DNA of 43,283 nt from NCBI GenBank assembly GCA_023450615.1, contig JAEXGT010000062.1, positions 1 through 43,283 on the forward strand. The letters run 5' to 3'. This DNA is from Pseudomonadota bacterium. GTDB taxonomy: Bacteria; Pseudomonadota; Alphaproteobacteria; Rhizobiales; Beijerinckiaceae. A program made the translations under genes and the position numbers. Shown here in pieces: positions 31,418 through 39,625 of this stretch. Position 1 is the stretch's first letter. Each line of letters opens with the position of its first letter. The notes below the pieces were generated by a model. That model saw only the letters and a list, made by a program, of their open reading frames with translations. It did not search any database and was not told where the DNA came from.

Positions 31418-33111
31418 CACGCCGCCTCCTGACGCAGCCACTGCTTAAGGACTGCGGCTGCCTGCTCTTCGCTGAGTTCGACGATCTGTTCGAGCTTACG
31501 CTGCGGCGAGCGCGGCATCTCGATCAAGGGCTGCCCGCTTTCGTCGGAAAGAGCGGCCTGATGCAGCATGGCATTTGCCTCCGCCTCTTCGAGTTCCTTG
31601 CTCGTCTCCGCCGCAGCCAAGGCGGCCATCTGCTCGCGCTGCAGTTCAAGATCGGCTTGGTGCCGTGCCATCAACATGCGGACCGCCGGACGCAACCCGA
31701 ACCAGATCAGCATGGCGCACAAGGCAAGAATGGTCAGGGCATTCACCACCGTGCCGAACTGGCGCATCAGAATCTCGGCCACGGAAGGGCCCGGGACAGG
31801 CTGGAGCACTCCGCTGTCATCAACGAAGCTCACGGCAGCGACCTTGATCTGGTCGCCGCGGTTCTTGTTAAAGCCTGCGGCCGACGAGACGAGTTGCTCG
31901 ATCTCTGTCACTTTGGCGTCGATCTCGGCAGGGCCTGCGCCCTCGCCCAGGAGGGATGTGATGCGCGACTTGTTGACAAGCACGGCAACCGACAGATCCT
32001 TGATCGAGTATCCATCGCTGATGGTTTGAATGGTTTTCGAGGAAATCTCGTAGTTCGTCAGCTCTTCACGACGCTGATTGTCTTCGCTCGAGCTATCGCC
32101 CGTATTGCCCCGCACCTCCTCTTCAGGGAGGTTCTGTTGAACGGTGGTCGGGCGCTGGCCGGCCCTGTTCTGAGAAACCTCGGTTTCCCTCACCGTCCGG
32201 ATCGAACGCTCCACCTTGGAATCGGGGTTGAAGATCGTTTCATTGGTGCTGACCTTGTCCGTGTTGAGACGTGCAGCGACGCTGATCTCGAAGTTTCCGA
32301 TCCCCAGATAAGGCGAGAGGGTCCGCCTGATGCTGTCCTGAATTTCGAGGCCGACCGTCTTCTCGAGATTGGCCAGCTTTCCAGTGGACGCGTTGGCGGC
32401 ATCGTCTCCCGATGCCAGGAGCGTTCCTTCAGTATTCATCACCGTCACTTTGTCGACGGCCATGCCAGGAATGGCAGCGGCAACAAGGTGCCGAATTGCC
32501 TGCGCCTGCGAGGGATCGTCTGCCGGCGAGGTCCGGATGACGACGGATGCGGAGGGCGACTGCTGCTCACGGCGGAAAGAGCCGCGATCCGGCAGAACGA
32601 TGTGGACACGCGCAGCCTTGATGCCTTTCATGGCCTGGATCGTGCGGGATAGTTCGCCCTCAAGGGCGCGCACCTTTGTCACTTCCTGCATGAACGAGGT
32701 CAGGCCCAGGGACCCGAGATCGTTGAACAGTTCGTAGCCGGATTTGGTGCTGTGGGGCAGCCCCTTCTCGGCCAACAGCATGCGGGCCTGGGCGGTATTG
32801 CCGTAGCTGACGAGAAGCGATGTTCCGTCCGAGCTGACATCGAAGGGGATGCCGGCATCCTTGAGGACCGTGCCCATGCGGCTGACATCTTCACGATCGA
32901 GACCCGTGTAAAGCGTCTCCTGCGCCGGCCGACTGAGGTAATAAGCGCCGAGGCCCACGGCCAGGAACACCATAAAGCCAATCGCAGCCAGGGCCGCCAA
33001 CCGGCGGGGCCCAAGCTGCATCAGGCTAGTCCACAATCTTTCGGCTTGCTGGCGACCGGGCATTGAGAATCTCGACAATGATGAGGCGTATCGAGTTTCT
33101 TCTTGCGCCAT
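31417..33111 (-). CDS. fliF: Flagellar MS-ring protein FliF
   Basis: 564 residues. Membrane helices lie at about 38-60 (AALAAIGFMVFLAVGLGAYY) and about 460-485 (ALTILALCAMLIWFGL), bracketing the periplasmic ring-building domains (with KGIKAARVHIVLPDRGSFRR and GIGNFEISVAARLNTDKVS). The cytoplasmic C-terminus (LEQIVELSEEQAAAVLKQWL) binds FliG. It lies 40 bases downstream of fliP on the same strand. Confidence 0.96.
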   Translation of the reverse strand: MAQEETRYASSLSRFSMPGRQQAERLWTSLMQLGPRRLAALAAIGFMVFLAVGLGAYYLSRPAQETLYTGLDREDVSRMGTVLKDAGIPFDVSSDGTSLLVSYGNTAQARMLLAEKGLPHSTKSGYELFNDLGSLGLTSFMQEVTKVRALEGELSRTIQAMKGIKAARVHIVLPDRGSFRREQQSPSASVVIRTSPADDPSQAQAIRHLVAAAIPGMAVDKVTVMNTEGTLLASGDDAANASTGKLANLEKTVGLEIQDSIRRTLSPYLGIGNFEISVAARLNTDKVSTNETIFNPDSKVERSIRTVRETEVSQNRAGQRPTTVQQNLPEEEVRGNTGDSSSEDNQRREELTNYEISSKTIQTISDGYSIKDLSVAVLVNKSRITSLLGEGAGPAEIDAKVTEIEQLVSSAAGFNKNRGDQIKVAAVSFVDDSGVLQPVPGPSVAEILMRQFGTVVNALTILALCAMLIWFGLRPAVRMLMARHQADLELQREQMAALAAAETSKELEEAEANAMLHQAALSDESGQPLIEMPRSPQRKLEQIVELSEEQAAAVLKQWLRQEAA

Positions 33112-33151
33112 GAACCTTGTGCGAGGGTTGCTGCCCTACCTCAATGGGCAG

Positions 33152-33898
33152 CTAGAAATAGGATCTGACAAGACCGCTGACGAGGATGTTCCATCCGTCG
33201 ATCAGAACGAAGAAGAGGATCTTGAACGGCAGCGCCAGAATCGTCGGCGGCATCATCATCATGCCCATCGACATCACGAGCGTCGCCACGATCATGTCGA
33301 TCACCAGGAAAGGCAGCGCGATCAGGAAGCCGATTTCAAATCCCCTTCTCAGTTCGGAGATCATGAAAGCGGGTATGAGAATCCGCAGATCGATCTTTTC
33401 CCCTTCATTGGCCTTTGGATAGCTTTCAGAAGCCAGGTCAACGAATGTCTGCAGGTCCTTGGGACGCACATGTAGGAGCATGAAGTCACGGAAGGGATCG
33501 GTGGTTCTGGTAAACGCCTCGGCCTCCGTGATCCTGTTTTCAGTCAGGGGACGCACACCTTCATTCCAGGCCTTGTCGAAGGTCGGCCCCATGACGAAGA
33601 AGGTCATGAACAGGGACAGGCTAATCAGGAAAATATTGGCAGGTGTGCTCTGGAGGCCCAGACCGGAGCGAAGGAAGGAAAACGCAACGACGAAGCGAGT
33701 AAAGCTCGTCACCATGATGAGCAGTCCCGGAGCGAGTGAAAGGACCGTCAAGAGAACGACGATCTGAATGATCCGTCCGCTCGCTGCCCCATCGCCAGGC
33801 GGCAGCAGGTTCTCAAGGCTCGGAACCTGCGCGTAGGCCTCCATGCCTGTCGCCAACAGGAAAAGGCCCGCGATAAGAAGTCGGAAATGCATGAGCAA
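33152..33898 (-). CDS. fliP: Flagellar export protein FliP
   Basis: 248 residues with a cleavable signal peptide (about 1-23, LLIAGLFLLATGMEAYAQ) and four membrane segments. Conserved blocks include LLTVLSLAPGLLIMVTSFTR, FMTFFVMGPTF and the C-terminal MSMGMMMMPPTILALPFKIL. It forms the export channel with FliQ and FliR. It follows fliL after a 39-base gap. FliO, which assists FliP in many bacteria, is not seen here. Confidence 0.96.
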   Translation of the reverse strand: MLMHFRLLIAGLFLLATGMEAYAQVPSLENLLPPGDGAASGRIIQIVVLLTVLSLAPGLLIMVTSFTRFVVAFSFLRSGLGLQSTPANIFLISLSLFMTFFVMGPTFDKAWNEGVRPLTENRITEAEAFTRTTDPFRDFMLLHVRPKDLQTFVDLASESYPKANEGEKIDLRILIPAFMISELRRGFEIGFLIALPFLVIDMIVATLVMSMGMMMMPPTILALPFKILFFVLIDGWNILVSGLVRSYF

Positions 33899-33937
33899 AA
33901 GCCTTAAAAACTAAATGGCTCTGGAGTTAAATTGCGA

Positions 33938-34444
33938 TCATTGGACAACAAGGGTTTCGAGGACGAACTCCTGAATGAACCCGTTCGATCTGATCCTGGC
34001 CCGCTCATTGAGATCCTCCCTCAAATGGAGAAGGCCGCTGGGGCCCTGGATCTGCGCCAAGGAGACGGTTCTCAGATAAGCAAGGACATCCTGCCTGGTT
34101 TCAGCTGCCAGGACCTCAGAGTTGAACTCGATTCCGCTCTTGTAGATAATGGACGCTTCAAGGCGGATCCAATCGGTTTCAGAACCGGCGATATTGGTCA
34201 CGACCGGAGCCAGCTTCCTGATCGTGATATCGCTTGTGTAAATGCTCTCCTCAACGGGCTTTTGAGGCAGATCGTTATATTTTGCCTCAACCCGTCTCTC
34301 GATGCTCGACACGATGCTCAGCCCAAACCCGCCTCCGACGAGCACAGACAGCAAGGTCAGTACTCCGAGGGTGAAGAGAAGGCTTCTTGTGCCTTCCTTT
34401 GCCGCCGTTCCTGATGGAGAGGGGAGTGTCAGGTTTCCCGCCAT
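33938..34444 (-). CDS. fliL: Flagellar basal body-associated protein FliL
   Basis: 168 residues with a single membrane helix at about 21-45 (LLFTLGVLTLLSVLVGGGFG) and a periplasmic C-terminal domain (about 70-168, with LREDLNERARIRSNGFIQEF). FliL surrounds the stator and affects its stability. It lies 19 bases after flgH and before fliP, an arrangement typical of Rhizobiales. A second, divergent FliL-like protein is encoded at 8384-8833. Confidence 0.9.
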   Translation of the reverse strand: MAGNLTLPSPSGTAAKEGTRSLLFTLGVLTLLSVLVGGGFGLSIVSSIERRVEAKYNDLPQKPVEESIYTSDITIRKLAPVVTNIAGSETDWIRLEASIIYKSGIEFNSEVLAAETRQDVLAYLRTVSLAQIQGPSGLLHLREDLNERARIRSNGFIQEFVLETLVVQ

Positions 34445-34463
34445 GGCTTTTCCTATGACCTGA

Positions 34464-35162
34464 TCAGAACGGTGTCACGGCATCGAAGATCTGCTGCCCA
34501 TAGGCCGGTTGCTGGACTTCCATGAGGCGTCCGCGACCACCATAGGAGACACGCGCCTCCGCGATCTTGTCGTAGCTGATCGTGTTACGAGGCGAGATAT
34601 CGCGCGGGCGAACGATGCCTGCGATATTCAGCACACGGACCTCGAAGTTCACGCGCACTTCCTGGGAACCGCTGATGATGACATTTCCATTGGGAAGGAC
34701 CTCGGTCACGACGGCCGCGACGGACAGGCGAAGCTTTTCCGAGCGGTCGATGGTGCCTTGCCCCTTGGAGGACGAGGAAGAATCCAGGCCGATATCGGCG
34801 GTTCCATCCGCCTGCCATCCCTTGAAGGCAAATCCGTAGCCAAGACCCGTCTCGAGAGATGACGAGCGGGATCTGTCGCTTGCGTTGTCGAACTGCGCCT
34901 TGTCGTCGATCTGAATATTGACCGTCACGATGTCGCCGACTTGACGCGCGCGAGGAGACGTAAACAGATCGGCGCTGGCGTTGCTCCATGTGGAGTTGGG
35001 AACGGTTGACACCGTGTTCTTGAACACGTGCGGCAAAGGCTCCCGCTCGACGGCGATGCCTGCTCCTACAGGCGTCATCATCGGCTCACGCCCGAGATCG
35101 TCAGGGCGTGTCGCGCATGCGGTCAGGAGACAAAGGGCGGAGATGGCAACAACGAACTTCAC
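34464..35162 (-). CDS. flgH: Flagellar L-ring protein FlgH
   Basis: 232 residues, a lipoprotein with lipobox LTAC (Cys16). The conserved SPRARQVGDIVTVNIQIDDK and the final part with VRPRDISPRNTISYDKIAEA are FlgH signatures. It forms the outer-membrane bushing around the rod. Its ATG overlaps the motE stop by four bases. Confidence 0.96.
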   Translation of the reverse strand: MKFVVAISALCLLTACATRPDDLGREPMMTPVGAGIAVEREPLPHVFKNTVSTVPNSTWSNASADLFTSPRARQVGDIVTVNIQIDDKAQFDNASDRSRSSSLETGLGYGFAFKGWQADGTADIGLDSSSSSKGQGTIDRSEKLRLSVAAVVTEVLPNGNVIISGSQEVRVNFEVRVLNIAGIVRPRDISPRNTISYDKIAEARVSYGGRGRLMEVQQPAYGQQIFDAVTPF

Positions 35163-35665
35163 TCTTTCCTCCCGTTGCTCGCAATCCGTTTGGGAGCATC
35201 CGTAATGATATTGGCGAGCTGGGCAGCCCGTGCGGGCTCCATCTCGTTCAGCACCGCGCTGGCAGTACGCGGATTGAGCTTGGCGATGACCGCTGCGGCA
35301 ATCTCGTCTTCCATATTGATGAGCTGGAGAGCGGCAGCATCCGGGCGCATACGAGAATATATGGCCACGATCGTCTCATCCGCCTTCTCGAGAACCTCGT
35401 TGCGGCGGCGCAGCCAATCCTCGTACTCGGCCCGCTTCGCCTCAAGAATCTTGAGCCTGCCCTCAATTTCCTTTTCCATATTCGCGAGTTCCTGCTTCTG
35501 GAGCGCATAGCGGGCATCGGCCGCGGCATCCGCGATATTGGAACAGTAATTGCTGCTCTTCGTCTCTGCCTGCTTCGCCTGGGAGAAGGCGGCGTCAGGC
35601 ACAGCCAAAGTCAACACTATGGCAAGCGTGACATGCTTCAGAACGGCCTTCATTGATGGTGTCAT
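35159..35665 (-). CDS. motE: Periplasmic motility chaperone MotE
   Basis: 168 residues with a signal peptide (cleavage near AAFSQA, about residue 30), a coiled coil (about 50-105, ALQKQELANMEKEIEGRLKI) and a C-terminal MgtE_N-like helical domain (about 107-160, YSRMRPDAAALQLINMEDEI). In Sinorhizobium meliloti MotE is a periplasmic chaperone for MotC, encoded between flgI and flgH as it is here. It overlaps both neighbours by four bases. Confidence 0.87.
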   Translation of the reverse strand: MTPSMKAVLKHVTLAIVLTLAVPDAAFSQAKQAETKSSNYCSNIADAAADARYALQKQELANMEKEIEGRLKILEAKRAEYEDWLRRRNEVLEKADETIVAIYSRMRPDAAALQLINMEDEIAAAVIAKLNPRTASAVLNEMEPARAAQLANIITDAPKRIASNGRKE

Positions 35666-36762
35666 TGGACGACGAGCTCCGCCTGAAGCGCCCCAGCCGT
35701 CTTGACAGCCTGAAGGATCGCAATGACATCGGAGGGCTTCAGCCCCATCTGATTTAAGCCCCTGACGAGAGTTTGAAGATCGGATCCCCGGACGATAGCC
35801 AGCGGAACCCGCTCTTCCGCAGCCGAGATCTGGGTTCTGGGAACGACGACTGTTTGCCCGAAGGAAAGCGGATCCGGCTGCGAAACTTCAGGCATCTCGG
35901 TGACGCGGATCGTCAAGGCTCCATGAGTGATCGCGACAGTCGAGATCTGAACGTTCTTGCCGATGACGACGGTTCCCGTTCTCTGATCGACCACGATCCG
36001 CGCCGGCGTATCAGGCTGGATTTCCAAGTCCCCCAGCTCAGCGATGAATCGCGTCGGAGCGATGTTCTTGGGCCGGTGCAGAACGACGGTACGAAAATCT
36101 TTCGGAGCAGCTACACGCGTCCCATATCGGTGCTGGGCGTATTGATTGATTGCGTCCGTCACAAGGGTCGCGGTCTTATAATCCGGGTTCTTGAGCTCAA
36201 AGGCGAGCGTGCCGACTGCATCAAAACCGCCTCGGACCTCCTTCTCGACCAGAGCGCCATTTGCGATCCGTCCGGACGTCGCAACCCCGGACGTCAATGT
36301 CTCGGCCTGTCCCTGCGCCGAGAATCCTGAGACGACGATAGCGCCCTGGGCAACCGCATAGACCTGACCATCGCCGCCTTGCAGGGCTGTCAGCATCAGA
36401 GTTCCACCCTTCAGAGATGTGGCATCGCCCATCGACGTCACTGTCACATCGATTCTGGAGCCTGCCCCCACGAAGGGCGGAAGATCGGCTGTGACGATCA
36501 CGGCGGCCACGTTTCTCGTCCGCAGGTTGATGTCCCTGACGTTCACTCCCATCCGGTCCAGCATCGACTGCAAGGCCTGCTCGGTGAACTGGGAATTGCG
36601 CAGCGTATCGCCCGTTCCCTGCAGTCCCATCACCAAGCCGTAGCCGATCAGTTGGTTATCGCGAACGCCCTGGACATTCGCCACATCCTTGATCCGCGTG
36701 GCAGCCACGGCATGAGATGCCATCAGCATCCCGAGAATGAACAGAACAAGCCGTATGATCAT
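35662..36762 (-). CDS. flgI: Flagellar P-ring protein FlgI
   Basis: 366 residues with a signal peptide (about 1-20) and the highly conserved opening TRIKDVANVQGVRDNQLIGY followed by GLVMGLQGTGD. The end (LNQMGLKPSDVIAILQAVKT) is also typical. It assembles in the periplasm around the rod with help from FlgA. Overlaps of four bases with flgA and motE point to a tightly coupled block. Confidence 0.97.
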   Translation of the reverse strand: MIIRLVLFILGMLMASHAVAATRIKDVANVQGVRDNQLIGYGLVMGLQGTGDTLRNSQFTEQALQSMLDRMGVNVRDINLRTRNVAAVIVTADLPPFVGAGSRIDVTVTSMGDATSLKGGTLMLTALQGGDGQVYAVAQGAIVVSGFSAQGQAETLTSGVATSGRIANGALVEKEVRGGFDAVGTLAFELKNPDYKTATLVTDAINQYAQHRYGTRVAAPKDFRTVVLHRPKNIAPTRFIAELGDLEIQPDTPARIVVDQRTGTVVIGKNVQISTVAITHGALTIRVTEMPEVSQPDPLSFGQTVVVPRTQISAAEERVPLAIVRGSDLQTLVRGLNQMGLKPSDVIAILQAVKTAGALQAELVVQ

Positions 36763-37238
36763 TGGATACCAATCCTGATCCTGCCATCGGCCTGGACCTT
36801 GCCGGTAATGACACGTCCGCTGTCCACGTTCTTCACCTGAACCGTTTCGCCCAAGGCTCCCGACTGCATCGGGATACCAATACCGACGATGGACAATCCG
36901 CCTTCCTCGAACAGGATGGCTGTCTGCGCTCCACGTGTAACGATCTTGGGATCATCGACGGAGTTCATGGGAATAGGCTCCCCAGGCAACAACGTCCGTC
37001 GCGCCGCCTTGCCGACAAGAACGCGCGGCGACTCCACCACTGCGGTCCTGAACCGGTAGCTCGGCGGGAAGACCCGGTCCTTGATCATGCTCTCGCTGAT
37101 CAGATCTCCCGGATAGATCGTCACCGTCGGAACAGGGAGTATGCGCTCTTCGCCCAGGGCTGTCTGAGGCACAGCCACGAGTGATACGATGATCGTCGCC
37201 CAGGTGAGCAGTATTTTCATGATCGCCGCCGAATTCAT
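36759..37238 (-). CDS. flgA: P-ring chaperone FlgA (short form)
   Basis: 159 residues with a signal peptide (about 7-29) and an SAF-like domain (TIYPGDLISESMIKDRVFPP, then the C-terminal ALGETVQVKNVDSGRVITGK). It helps FlgI assemble in the periplasm. It is shorter than enterobacterial FlgA, lacking most of the N-terminal domain, as is common in Rhizobiales. The start could be the ATG at 37238 or the one at 37220; both are weakly supported. Confidence 0.9.
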   Translation of the reverse strand: MNSAAIMKILLTWATIIVSLVAVPQTALGEERILPVPTVTIYPGDLISESMIKDRVFPPSYRFRTAVVESPRVLVGKAARRTLLPGEPIPMNSVDDPKIVTRGAQTAILFEEGGLSIVGIGIPMQSGALGETVQVKNVDSGRVITGKVQADGRIRIGIQ

Positions 37239-37243
37239 CTCAC

Positions 37244-38032
37244 TCAGCGGATGCCTTTGGAGACGGTTCCCGCCATGTCATCCGCTGCCTGAATGACCTT
37301 GGAATTCATCTCGAACGCGCGCTGGGCGGAAATGAGGTTGGTGATCTCCTTGATCGCATCCACGTTGGATGCTTCGAGATAACCCTGGTGAATCTTTCCA
37401 TAGCCTGGATCGGTGGGAGTGCCCTCTTGAGGCGCGCCAGAGGCAAGCGTTTCACGATAGTAATTGCCGCCGATCGGCTCCAGCCCCGCATCGTTTGCGA
37501 AGTTCGCAAGCATCAGCTGGCCGATGGGCTGAAGCTCCACCTCGCCATCGACCTTTGCAAAGACCTGCCCGGATTCGTTGATGGTGACATCAATGGCGTC
37601 CGCCGGGACCAGGATCGGTTGAGTAAGGGTGTAGCCATCGAGCGTCACGAGCCGTCCATTGGCATCCTTGTTGAAGGCGCCGGCCCGCGTGTAAATCGTG
37701 TCTCCATTGGGAGCGTCAACCTGGAACCAGCCACGCCCGCTCACGGCGAGATCGAACTGGTTCGACGTGTTGGTGAGAGCGCCCTGGCGATGAAGGTTGC
37801 GAATGGCGGCCGTGCGCACGCCGAGGCCCAGCATGGCTCCCTCCGGAACCGGGCTTGCGCCGGTTTGATTCGGAATGGCCTGTGATCGCTCTGCCTGATA
37901 AAGCAGATCCGTGAACTCCGCCTTGGCCCCCTTGAACGCCGTCGTGTTCACGTTCGAAATGTTATTGGCAATGACTTCGACATTGAGTTGCTGGGCATTC
38001 ATGCCAGTGGCAGCAATCGCAAGCGCTCTCAT
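37244..38032 (-). CDS. flgG: Flagellar distal rod protein FlgG
   Basis: 262 residues. The family opening (MRALAIAATGMNAQQLNVEV, then IANNISNVNTTAFKGAKAEF), a middle with NGDTIYTRAGAFNKDANGRL and the C-terminal LISAQRAFEMNSKVIQAADD are all present. The protein is exported and builds the distal rod. It follows fliE by 12 bases and precedes flgA by five. Confidence 0.97.
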   Translation of the reverse strand: MRALAIAATGMNAQQLNVEVIANNISNVNTTAFKGAKAEFTDLLYQAERSQAIPNQTGASPVPEGAMLGLGVRTAAIRNLHRQGALTNTSNQFDLAVSGRGWFQVDAPNGDTIYTRAGAFNKDANGRLVTLDGYTLTQPILVPADAIDVTINESGQVFAKVDGEVELQPIGQLMLANFANDAGLEPIGGNYYRETLASGAPQEGTPTDPGYGKIHQGYLEASNVDAIKEITNLISAQRAFEMNSKVIQAADDMAGTVSKGIR

Positions 38033-38044
38033 GGTATGTTCTCC

Positions 38045-38377
38045 TTAGATCGCCATTCTTGCGATTTCTTGATAGGCCGCGACGACCTTGTCGCGGATGG
38101 CGATGGCCGTCTGGAGCGTCTGCTCAGCCGCCAGGACCGCCTCCGCAACCTGCTGCACGGATGCCTTTCCTTGAATGCCCGCGATAGAGGACGCTTCGCC
38201 CGTCTTCAGCGTGTCGATTGCGGATGATGCGACCTGGGTCATCGTGTCGAGAAAGCTGACCTGAGCAACACCGCCTGACGGCGCTCCAGAGATGGATTTC
38301 AGCGCGGCAGATGGCGCGGACGAGACCGCAGACGGACGGTCGATCATCGAGGATATTGAGGATGCTGCACTGATCAT
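38045..38377 (-). CDS. fliE: Flagellar hook-basal body protein FliE
   Basis: 110 residues. A Ser/Ala-rich N-terminus precedes the conserved block VSFLDTMTQVASSAIDTLKT and the terminal helix (TAIAIRDKVVAAYQEIARMA). FliE joins the MS ring and export gate to the rod. It starts one base after the flgC stop; the flgB-flgC-fliE order is standard. Confidence 0.95.
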   Translation of the reverse strand: MISAASSISSMIDRPSAVSSAPSAALKSISGAPSGGVAQVSFLDTMTQVASSAIDTLKTGEASSIAGIQGKASVQQVAEAVLAAEQTLQTAIAIRDKVVAAYQEIARMAI

Positions 38378-38378
38378 A

Positions 38379-38795
38379 TCAGCCTCTCATAAGGTCTATC
38401 GTTGCGGAGATCATGGCGCGTGCCTGCTTCATCATCTGCAGGTTGGCCTGATAGGATCGATTGGCTTCACGCATGTCGGCCATTTCGATCAGCATGTTGA
38501 CGTTCGGTTTTTTCACCATGCCGTTCTCGTCCGCCGCGGGATTTCCGGGGTCGTATTCAACCGGGAACGGCGCATCGTCCGTCCCGATCTCCTTCACGGC
38601 GACGGAGGACGCTCCCATGGTGCGGTCGAGTTCCGATTTGAAGGTGATCGTCTTGCGCGCGTAGGGATTGGAGCCCGGCGTACGCCCTGTCGATTGAGCA
38701 TTGGCCACGTTCTCGGAGATGACCCTGAGCCGGGCGGATTGAGCTTCGAGACCTGCGCTTGAAAGCTTCGACGATGCAATAAGAGGATCAACCAT
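38379..38795 (-). CDS. flgC: Flagellar proximal rod protein FlgC
   Basis: 138 residues. The opening has SSAGLEAQSARLRVISENVA and NAQSTGRTPGSNPYARK, and the end NRSYQANLQMMKQARAMISA matches the family. The start is the ATG at 38795, which shares one base with the flgB stop; the codon before it (GTG) is also open but unneeded. Confidence 0.96.
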   Translation of the reverse strand: MVDPLIASSKLSSAGLEAQSARLRVISENVANAQSTGRTPGSNPYARKTITFKSELDRTMGASSVAVKEIGTDDAPFPVEYDPGNPAADENGMVKKPNVNMLIEMADMREANRSYQANLQMMKQARAMISATIDLMRG

Positions 38796-39181
38796 CACGC
38801 GGTCCTCACGCTCGACATCAGCATACGGTGAAACGCCTTCACGATGCTTGTATTCAACGAATGTTGACGATTGACCTCACCGGCCTTGATCATCTCCTGC
38901 TCGAGGCTGACGGAGTTTTTCGAGTAAACCGTATCCCACGTATCGGACTTCTTCACCTTCGTCGCATTTGGGCGTGATGCATCAAAGCCGATATGGCCGC
39001 TGCTTGTGGCAGTCATAGCCAGCTTCGTCTTATCCAGAATCTCAGCGAATGGCTCGACGTCCTTCGCGCGATATCCGGGCGTATTGGCGTTGGCAATATT
39101 CCCCGAGATCGTGGTCTGCCGCGCAGCGAGCCATTGCGCCTGTCGCGATGCCAAATCGAAAAGATAGACAGGTGACGTCAC
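38795..39181 (-). CDS. flgB: Flagellar proximal rod protein FlgB
   Basis: 128 residues. The segment FDLASRQAQWLAARQTTISG followed by NIANANTPGYRAKDVEPF is the FlgB signature. I prefer the GTG at 39181, which has GGAG six bases upstream; a TTG at 39193 would add four residues. It is the first gene of the operon running to 26374 and faces a 444-bp divergent intergenic region. Confidence 0.94.
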   Translation of the reverse strand: MTSPVYLFDLASRQAQWLAARQTTISGNIANANTPGYRAKDVEPFAEILDKTKLAMTATSSGHIGFDASRPNATKVKKSDTWDTVYSKNSVSLEQEMIKAGEVNRQHSLNTSIVKAFHRMLMSSVRTA

Positions 39182-39330
39182 AGTGATCTCCAACCATCAT
39201 GGTAAAGATGCATTTACGCACACAACCTTGCATGGGGCTGTCTTGGGCTTGATGCGGGAGATATGCTTCGGTGCCGCGGAACCGCTCTTCGCTCTGTCCC
39301 CGCGCAGATCACCATATTATGCCTCTATAT

Positions 39331-39344
39331 ATCGTTATAACGAT
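39331..39344. promoter_or_regulatory. Perfect 14-bp palindrome, probable operator
   Basis: ATCGTTATAACGAT is its own reverse complement. It lies 150 bases upstream of flgB and 282 bases upstream of the response regulator gene. Flanking heptamers GCGCAGA (39302-39308) and TCTGCGC (39354-39360) are also inverted. It fits a homodimer-binding site. Confidence 0.5.
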
Positions 39345-39374
39345 CGCTGATTGTCTGCGCTGTAACAGCTATGA

Positions 39375-39396
39375 TTTGTGACCCCTAGAACACAAA
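39375..39396. promoter_or_regulatory. Dyad TTTGTG-N10-CACAAA
   Basis: Six-base arms at 39375-39380 and 39391-39396. The half-sites recall CRP/FNR-type operators, but the spacer is two bases longer than in a CRP site, so the binding protein is unknown. Confidence 0.35.
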
Positions 39397-39625
39397 GCGG
39401 CAAGAAACCGCATAGGCCCACTTAGGATTGAGCATTGAGCACAGTCGAGCCTGCACAGAGGTCTTGAAGAAGCAGCCTGATACAGTTACCAGCACGAAGC
39501 AGAGACCCTGATTGGCAACATCAAACTGTCAGGCGGCTTGGGGCATATGACAATGATCTCACCCGCTTCGGCATCCATTCGAGGCGACTCTGTTCCTTGG
39601 CGATGATCATAGGAGAATAGGCCCA

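Larger units (their letters stand above)
39182..39625. promoter_or_regulatory. 444-bp divergent region between flgB and a FixJ-type regulator gene
   Basis: No coding sequence is seen. The region contains a dyad ACCATCATGGT just upstream of flgB (39193-39203), a 14-bp palindrome (39331-39344) nested between inverted heptamers (39302-39308 and 39354-39360), and a second dyad TTTGTG-N10-CACAAA (39375-39396). The part 39311-39345 is markedly AT-rich. I found no convincing -35/-10 pair. The stretch 39400-39610 holds nothing I recognise. Confidence 0.55.

Noticed and set aside
31561..32652. 363-codon open frame antisense to fliF
   Set aside because: It is a shadow of fliF; the translation is low-complexity and unlike any family.
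39375..39396. CRP/FNR site
   Set aside because: The half-sites TGTG and CACA are separated by ten bases instead of the eight found in a CRP site, so it is kept only as an unnamed dyad.
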